Below, in pieces: positions 59,393-64,000 of a DNA stretch of 64,000 nt; positions within the stretch are counted from its first letter, which is position 1, and every line of letters begins with the position of its first letter. The notes under the pieces are model-generated. The model did not search any database and was not told where the DNA came from. It saw only the letters and a list, made by a program, of their open reading frames with translations. The stretch lies in the NCBI GenBank assembly GCA_016235665.1, contig JACRJI010000013.1, positions 79,095-143,094 of the forward strand, read 5' to 3'. The stretch is from a candidate division TA06 bacterium. Its GTDB lineage: Bacteria > Edwardsbacteria > AC1 > EtOH8. Position numbers and translations under genes: made by a program.

Positions 59393-60331
59393 GTGCAAAG
59401 ACACAAGATCATCCTGAACCCCAAGGCCCACGGCGGAGAGGCGGCCGGGCATGCCGAGCAGGTCAAGTCGCTGTTCACGGCCTACGGGTTGAACTTTGAG
59501 CTGGCCCTGACCGACCACGAGGGCGACGGGGCCAGGCTGGCCAAGGAGGCCATTGAACGCGGTTTTCAGATCATCGTTGCCGCCGGCGGCGACGGGCTGG
59601 CCGGCGAAGTGGCCGGGGCTTTGGTGGGCAGCCAGGCGGTGTTCGGCATGATACCCCTGGGCTCGGGCGACGATTTTGCCAAGTCGCTTAAGATCGGCCG
59701 TTCCATACCACAGGCGGTGGAGGCCATCAGGGACCGGCAGACCATGATGGTGGATGCCGGAACGGTCAGCTCGCCGCTGCCCGGAGGGCAGAAGCTGGAA
59801 CGCTACTTTTTCAACTGCGTGGGCATAGGCCTGGACGGCGAGGTGATAATAGAGAAGCTGAAGATCAAGGGCCTGCGGGACCTGAAGCTGTATCTTTGGG
59901 CCACCGTCAAGGCCCTGCTGCGTTACAAGGGCCAGAAGATGTCCTTTGACTTCGGACAGGGCAAGGTCTGGCACCAGACGCTGGTGGCCGAGATCACCAA
60001 CGGCAAGAGCGTGGGCGGCGGGTATTACCTGAACCCCGGGGCCAAGGTGGACGACGGCCTGCTGGACCTCTGCCTGATCCATAAACTTACCTGGCCGGAG
60101 TTCTTTATGCATGTTCCAAAGACATTCAAGGGAAGGCATACCGACATCCGCCAGGTGACCATGGGCAAATTGACCAGGGTCACGGTGGAGTCGGAAACCC
60201 CGATGTCGGCCCAGGTGGACGGAGAGCTGTGGCCTTATGTCAACCGGTTCGATATCTCCATCGTCCCCAGGGCCCTCCAGTGCATAGCGGGTAAGGATGA
60301 TGTGGGGGATAAGTTAAAAAGTTTTTCCTGA
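59393..60331 (+). CDS. Diacylglycerol/lipid kinase-family protein (YegS/BmrU type)
   Basis: A 312-residue lipid kinase. The catalytic N-domain has KIILNPKAHGGEAAGHAEQVKSLF, the nucleotide loop VAAGGDGLAGEVAGALVG at about residue 62, and PLGSGDDFAKSL. The C-terminal lipid-binding part has FFNCVGIGLDGEVI, EITNGKSVGGGYYLNPGAKVDDGLLDL and VDGELWPY. GTG start at 59393, 11 bases after the four-helix cassette. It could phosphorylate diacylglycerol, a sphingosine-like base or undecaprenol; the sequence does not decide. Confidence 0.9.
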   Translation: MQRHKIILNPKAHGGEAAGHAEQVKSLFTAYGLNFELALTDHEGDGARLAKEAIERGFQIIVAAGGDGLAGEVAGALVGSQAVFGMIPLGSGDDFAKSLKIGRSIPQAVEAIRDRQTMMVDAGTVSSPLPGGQKLERYFFNCVGIGLDGEVIIEKLKIKGLRDLKLYLWATVKALLRYKGQKMSFDFGQGKVWHQTLVAEITNGKSVGGGYYLNPGAKVDDGLLDLCLIHKLTWPEFFMHVPKTFKGRHTDIRQVTMGKLTRVTVESETPMSAQVDGELWPYVNRFDISIVPRALQCIAGKDDVGDKLKSFS

Positions 60332-60370
60332 GATCCTTGAGACTTGACGGATGGTGTTTTAGCTAAAGGT

Positions 60371-60394
60371 AGCGATAGCCTAAAGGCTATCGCT
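60371..60394. repeat. Perfect hairpin in the lipid-kinase/peptidase gap
   Basis: AGCGATAGCC/GGCTATCGCT with a TAAA loop (10-base-pair stem). This gap (60332-60619) holds no gene; it has this hairpin, an imperfect CGATGTCATTCATGGCATCG palindrome near 60483, and a second perfect hairpin at 60575. Confidence 0.75.
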
Positions 60395-60574
60395 GGTTTC
60401 CATCAAGGCTTGTGCTGAGCGGTGCCGAAGTACCTCGGTGGAGGCCTACAGTATTAGTCTCAACGAGACTTGATGATATCCAGCGATGTCATTCATGGCA
60501 TCGCGATGTTGATAAAAGATCAAAGACTATCAATAAACATTCCTGTTTAAATTGACGAATCCGGAAAAGGCCGG

Positions 60575-60597
60575 GGTGGTCGCAAAATGCGACCACC
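60575..60597. repeat. Perfect hairpin just upstream of the peptidase start
   Basis: GGTGGTCGC/GCGACCACC with an AAAAT loop, ending 22 bases before the ATG at 60620. It could affect translation or mark a repeat insertion; there is no T-run. Confidence 0.7.
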
Positions 60598-60619
60598 TAA
60601 AATATCGTGTAGAATAATA

Positions 60620-62725
60620 ATGAATAAACGTTTATACATAATCAGCATTCTCCTTTTTCAGGTTCTCCTGGCCGGCTTAGTCCTGGCCCAGCCCAAGCCG
60701 CCCATGGCGCCGGTGGTGGCCTGGAGCGACAGCATCAACGGTTTCGTCCGTTCCGACGATTATCACTGGCTTAAAGAGCGGTCCGATCCCCGGGTCAAAA
60801 GATATCTGGAAGCCGAGAACGCCTACACCGATTCGGTGATGGCCCCCACCAGGGGCTTGCAGAAAAAACTGTACCGGGAGTTTCTGAACCGGATCAAGCA
60901 GACCGATCTATCGGTCCCGGTGAAGCGCGACAGTTTCTATTACTACTCCCGCACCGTCAAGGGCCAGGACTATTATATCTACTGCCGGAAGAAAGGGTCT
61001 CTCAAAGCCTCTGAAGAAATATTACTGGACGAGAACAAACTGGCTCGTGGACACTCCTACTATTCTATCGACATTACCGAGGTCAGCCCCGATCACTCCA
61101 TCCTGGCCTATGCGGTGGACACCAGTGGAGCCTTTGTCTACGATGTGCATTTCAAGGATATGAAGGCCCGGAAGAACATTCCCGGCACCATTTCCGGCGT
61201 CAGGAACATCGTCTGGGCCAACGACAGCCGGACCGTTTACTACGAAGCCGTGGACAGCACCCAGCGCTCCGACCGGGTGTTCCGCCGCCGGCTGGGGGAG
61301 GGCCGGGACAGCCTGATCTACCATGAGACAGACCCCCGGTTCTGGGTAAGCATCAGCAAGACGTTTTCCCAGCAATACCTGTTCATCACCTCCGCCAGCA
61401 AGGAAGAGTCCGAGCTGCGCTATCTTAACGCCGGCCGGACGGAGGACAGCTTCAAGCTTTTCCGGCCCCGGCGCCAGAAGGTCGAATACTGGCTGGAACA
61501 CCACGGCCCGGACTTCTACATCTTCACCAATGACAGCGCCCAGAACTACCGGCTGCTGAGGGCCCCAATCTCCGATCCCGCCGCCAAGAACTGGGTGGAA
61601 GTGATCCCGCACCGGCCCGATGTCCTGCTGGAAAACGTGCTGATGTTCCGGGATTTCATGGCTATTCAGGAACGGACGAACGGCTTAAGCGGGCTGAAGG
61701 TCATTAAATGGGGCGATACCACGGCGGCTGCGGTCCTGAAATTCCCGGAGCCGGCCTATTCCATCTACCCCTGGCAAAAATACGATTATAATTCCTCCAA
61801 GCTCCGCTATACCTACAATTCGCTGGTGACGCCGCCTTCGGTCTACGAATACGAGATGGACAACGGCACCTATCACCTGCTGAAAAGACAGGCAGTGCTG
61901 GGCGGATACGACCCCCGGCGCTATGTTTCGGAGAGGATATACGCCGCCGCTCCGGACGGGTCCCGCATCCCAATTTCGCTGGTCCGCCGCCGGGGATTGA
62001 AACTGGACGGCAGCAATCCCTGCTACCTTACCGGCTATGGCGCTTACGGAGATAATAATGATCCCTACTTCAGCTCCAGCCGGTTGAGCCTGCTGGACCG
62101 GGGCTTCGTCTATGCCGTGGCCCAGGTGCGGGGCGGCCAGGAGATGGGACGGGGCTGGTATCTGGACGGAAAACTCCTTAACAAAAAGAACTCATTCACC
62201 GATTTCATCGCCTGCGCGGAGCATCTGGTAAAACAGGGATTCACCTCTTCCAATAAATTGGTGATCAGCGGAGGCAGCGCCGGAGGACTGCTGATGGGGG
62301 CGGTGGTCAACAGCCGGCCCGATCTGTTCCGGGCCGCGGTGCTGGACGTGCCGTTCCTGGACGTCATCAACACAATGCTGGACCCCACCATTCCCCTGAC
62401 CACCGCCGAATACCAGGAATGGGGCGATCCCCGGGATCCCCAGTATTACCGGTACATGCTTTCCTATTCGCCTTACGACAACATCCGGGCCCAGGACTAT
62501 CCGGCCATGCTGGTAAGCACCGGCTGGAACGACGCCAACGTGGCCTATTGGGAGCCGGCCAAGTGGGTGGCCAAACTTCGGACCGCCAAAACAGACAGCA
62601 ACCGCCTGGTGCTGAAGACCGATATGAAAAGCGGACACCACGGGCCTTCCGGCAGATACGGATATCTTAAGGACCTGGCCTTTGAATATGCATTCATATT
62701 GGATGTGCTGGGGATCAGGAAATAA
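60620..62725 (+). CDS. Secreted prolyl oligopeptidase-family serine peptidase (S9A)
   Basis: A 701-residue exported peptidase. The signal peptide is YIISILLFQVLLAGLVLAQ. The propeller domain covers residues ~70-410 (with DEILLDENKLARGHSYYSI). The alpha/beta-hydrolase domain has YGAYGDNNDPYF and RGGQEMGRGWYLDGKLLNKKNSFTDF. The nucleophile is in SGGSAGGLLMG (about residue 552), Asp in STGWNDANV (about 636), and His in SGHHGPSGRYG (about 672). It should cut short proline-containing peptides outside the cytoplasm. ATG 60620 is chosen for its signal peptide; the frame is open from 60587. Confidence 0.93.
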   Translation: MNKRLYIISILLFQVLLAGLVLAQPKPPMAPVVAWSDSINGFVRSDDYHWLKERSDPRVKRYLEAENAYTDSVMAPTRGLQKKLYREFLNRIKQTDLSVPVKRDSFYYYSRTVKGQDYYIYCRKKGSLKASEEILLDENKLARGHSYYSIDITEVSPDHSILAYAVDTSGAFVYDVHFKDMKARKNIPGTISGVRNIVWANDSRTVYYEAVDSTQRSDRVFRRRLGEGRDSLIYHETDPRFWVSISKTFSQQYLFITSASKEESELRYLNAGRTEDSFKLFRPRRQKVEYWLEHHGPDFYIFTNDSAQNYRLLRAPISDPAAKNWVEVIPHRPDVLLENVLMFRDFMAIQERTNGLSGLKVIKWGDTTAAAVLKFPEPAYSIYPWQKYDYNSSKLRYTYNSLVTPPSVYEYEMDNGTYHLLKRQAVLGGYDPRRYVSERIYAAAPDGSRIPISLVRRRGLKLDGSNPCYLTGYGAYGDNNDPYFSSSRLSLLDRGFVYAVAQVRGGQEMGRGWYLDGKLLNKKNSFTDFIACAEHLVKQGFTSSNKLVISGGSAGGLLMGAVVNSRPDLFRAAVLDVPFLDVINTMLDPTIPLTTAEYQEWGDPRDPQYYRYMLSYSPYDNIRAQDYPAMLVSTGWNDANVAYWEPAKWVAKLRTAKTDSNRLVLKTDMKSGHHGPSGRYGYLKDLAFEYAFILDVLGIRK

Positions 62726-62761
62726 ACGAGAAATGATGCATAAGACAAAAGAACATAAAGG

Positions 62762-63736
62762 ATGAAAGCACTATCGCTTCTCTCCGGAGGCCTGGACAGC
62801 ATCCTGGCCGCCAGGACCGTTATGGAACAGGGCATTGAGGTCATCGGCCTCTGCTTTGTCACCCCGTTCTTCGGGCCGGAGCCGGCCCGCAAAGCCGCCG
62901 GCCAGCTGGGCATCAAATTGATCGAACACGATTTCACCGATGAATACTTCGAGATGATGAAGAACCCCCGCTACGGATTCGGCGGGAACATGAACCCCTG
63001 CATAGACTGTCACGGGATGATGTTAAGGACCGCCCACGGCCTGCTGGAGGAGCATGGGGCCTCGTTCCTGATAACCGGAGAGGTGATGGGGGAACGGCCC
63101 ATGTCCCAGACCAAGGGAGGCTTGAATGCAGTGCTGAAACTTTCCGCCGACCGGGACCTGATCCTGCGCCCCCTGTCGGCCAAACTTCTGGCGCCCTCCA
63201 AACCGGAGCGGGAAGGCTGGGTGGACCGGGAAAGACTCCACGACTTTTCAGGACGGGGCCGCAAGCGGCAGGAGGAACTGGCCAAAAGTTTCGGGATAAA
63301 GGATTATCCCCAGCCGGCCGGCGGCTGCCTGCTGACCGAGCCCAACTATTCCACCCGGCTTAAAGAACTGCTTAAGCACGAAGGCCTGGTGAGGAGGGAT
63401 GTGGAACTGCTGGCCGCCGGGCGGCATTTCAGGATCGCCCCCAACGTAAAGCTGGCGGTGGGGCGCAACAAGGCGGAGAACGAAGTTCTGCTGAAAATGG
63501 CCGGGGAGGATGTCATGATCATTCGCCCCGATCACACCATCAAAGGCCCGGTGAGTCTGCTGCGGGGAAGACCGGATGAGGCCGGGCTGGCCCTGGCCCT
63601 GCAGATAGTGGCCCGGTACTGCGATGTTAAGATCGATGAAAAGCTAAGCCTTAACATTTATTCAGGCAAGGATCAGATGAAAACCATGGAAACGGTAAAA
63701 CCTGCCGAGCAGGAAGTGAACGGTTACATGATATGA
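62762..63736 (+). CDS. PP-loop tRNA thiolation-type protein (ThiI/MnmA-like, NFACT-R_2 C-terminus)
   Basis: A 324-residue protein. The N-terminal PP-loop is LLSGGLDSILAARTVMEQGIEVIGL (residues ~5-30). NMNPCIDCHGMMLRTA carries a Cys pair near residue 80, and SFLITGEVMGERPMSQ is typical of thiouridylase-like ATPases. GGCLLTEPNYSTRLKELLKH contains a third Cys at about residue 188, in the place of the catalytic Cys of MnmA. The C-terminal ~110 residues (FRIAPNVKLAVGRNKAENEVLL) match an NFACT-R_2-like RNA-binding domain. The exact tRNA position modified is not known. Its stop overlaps the next start. Confidence 0.82.
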   Translation: MKALSLLSGGLDSILAARTVMEQGIEVIGLCFVTPFFGPEPARKAAGQLGIKLIEHDFTDEYFEMMKNPRYGFGGNMNPCIDCHGMMLRTAHGLLEEHGASFLITGEVMGERPMSQTKGGLNAVLKLSADRDLILRPLSAKLLAPSKPEREGWVDRERLHDFSGRGRKRQEELAKSFGIKDYPQPAGGCLLTEPNYSTRLKELLKHEGLVRRDVELLAAGRHFRIAPNVKLAVGRNKAENEVLLKMAGEDVMIIRPDHTIKGPVSLLRGRPDEAGLALALQIVARYCDVKIDEKLSLNIYSGKDQMKTMETVKPAEQEVNGYMI

Positions 63737-64000
63737 AAAAAATAATTCTGATAATTTCCCTATGGTTGCTGCTCCTCACACCTGCCCTGGCCCAGCAGGA
63801 CACTACATTCAAGAAACCTCACCGCTCGGCCTTTCTGGCGGTTTCATTTTCTGCCGTGATCCCGGGAGGCGGGCAGTTGTATACCCAGAATTACCTGAAA
63901 GCGGCCGGGTTTGCCGGGGCACTTGGCTATGTGGGATATAATTGGTATAAATATGACCAAGATTACATGAATTCCAGCTGGGCCGAAGAGGACTATTATT
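63733..64000 (+). CDS. Start of a DUF5683-like exported membrane protein (3' end outside window)
   Basis: Eighty-nine residues are visible. The signal peptide MKKIILIISLWLLLLTPALA is followed by HRSAFLAVSFSAVIPGGGQLYTQNYLKAAGFAGALGY. The PGGGQ-x-Y-x2-NY-x-KA motif and adjacent hydrophobic segment are characteristic of DUF5683-like small envelope proteins of Bacteroidetes-type bacteria. Function is unknown. The ATG overlaps the previous stop (ATGA at 63733-63736). Confidence 0.72.
   Translation, partial: MKKIILIISLWLLLLTPALAQQDTTFKKPHRSAFLAVSFSAVIPGGGQLYTQNYLKAAGFAGALGYVGYNWYKYDQDYMNSSWAEEDYY

Overview
The window looks like a fragment of a Gram-negative, LPS-making bacterial chromosome of about 55-58% GC. 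Signs of this are kdsA, a KdsD-type isomerase, an LpxL-type acyltransferase, LptC and OstA, MlaE/MlaF, a Wzi-type outer-membrane protein, and secreted proteins with FlgD-Ig/type 9 secretion-like C-terminal tails. The tails, the long-type pyrophosphate phosphofructokinase, the DUF4139 protein and the many short palindromic intergenic repeats fit an uncultivated FCB-affiliated candidate phylum (for example the Edwardsbacteria/TA06/WOR-3 neighbourhood). That placement is inference; there is no rRNA gene here to test it. All protein genes are on the + strand; only two tRNA genes are on the - strand.

Layout. 1-3840: housekeeping run gmk (partial)-rpoZ-coaBC-udg-dnaB. 3941-7009: an MlaE/MlaF lipid transporter split by an acetyltransferase and a membrane protein. 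7046-7249: tRNA-Phe and tRNA-Asp. 7445-9668: an outer-membrane-like protein and ComF. 9896-17746: central glycolysis (PPi-PFK fused to a cyclic-nucleotide-binding domain, class II aldolase, GAPDH) with a cytidylate-kinase-like protein and two extracytoplasmic proteins. 17829-20192: a fused phosphoesterase/redoxin/CcdA-like membrane protein. 20350-26452: kdsA and kdsD mixed with a DUF559 nuclease set among repeats, a DUF4139 protein, DUF5674 with a partner, and an AT-rich orphan. 26648-38622: lpxL, lptC, ostA, rpoN, lipA, hpf, hprK, a CsgG-like lipoprotein, a decayed MNT/HEPN module, a GH57 glycosidase, and HPr plus Enzyme I. 38780-44353: an AT-rich nuclease-like orphan, a sugar aminotransferase, RarA and an M6 protease. 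44715-50374: rplM-rpsI, rpsB-tsf-pyrH-frr, a small ferredoxin and uppS. 50540-53931: Wzi-like protein, UbiA-type prenyltransferase, uppP. 54328-64000: a diguanylate cyclase, an AT-rich KAP NTPase, RidA, a four-helix-bundle protein between inverted repeats, a lipid kinase, a prolyl oligopeptidase, a ThiI/MnmA-like PP-loop protein and the start of a DUF5683-like protein.

Three things stand out. First, many intergenic regions hold short palindromic elements of at least six families, one of which surrounds a DUF559 (Vsr-like) endonuclease gene and also marks the edges of a damaged MNT/HEPN toxin-antitoxin pair. Second, a four-helix-bundle gene sits between a pair of inverted repeats with an 8-base direct repeat outside them, as a mobile cassette would. 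Third, there are two uncommon domain fusions: PPi-PFK with a cyclic-nucleotide-binding domain, and metallophosphoesterase with two redoxin domains and a CcdA-type membrane domain. Four AT-rich genes (4741-5517, 25766-26452, 38780-39784, 56425-58479) look recently acquired. Functions are read from motifs and family memory; no database search was run.
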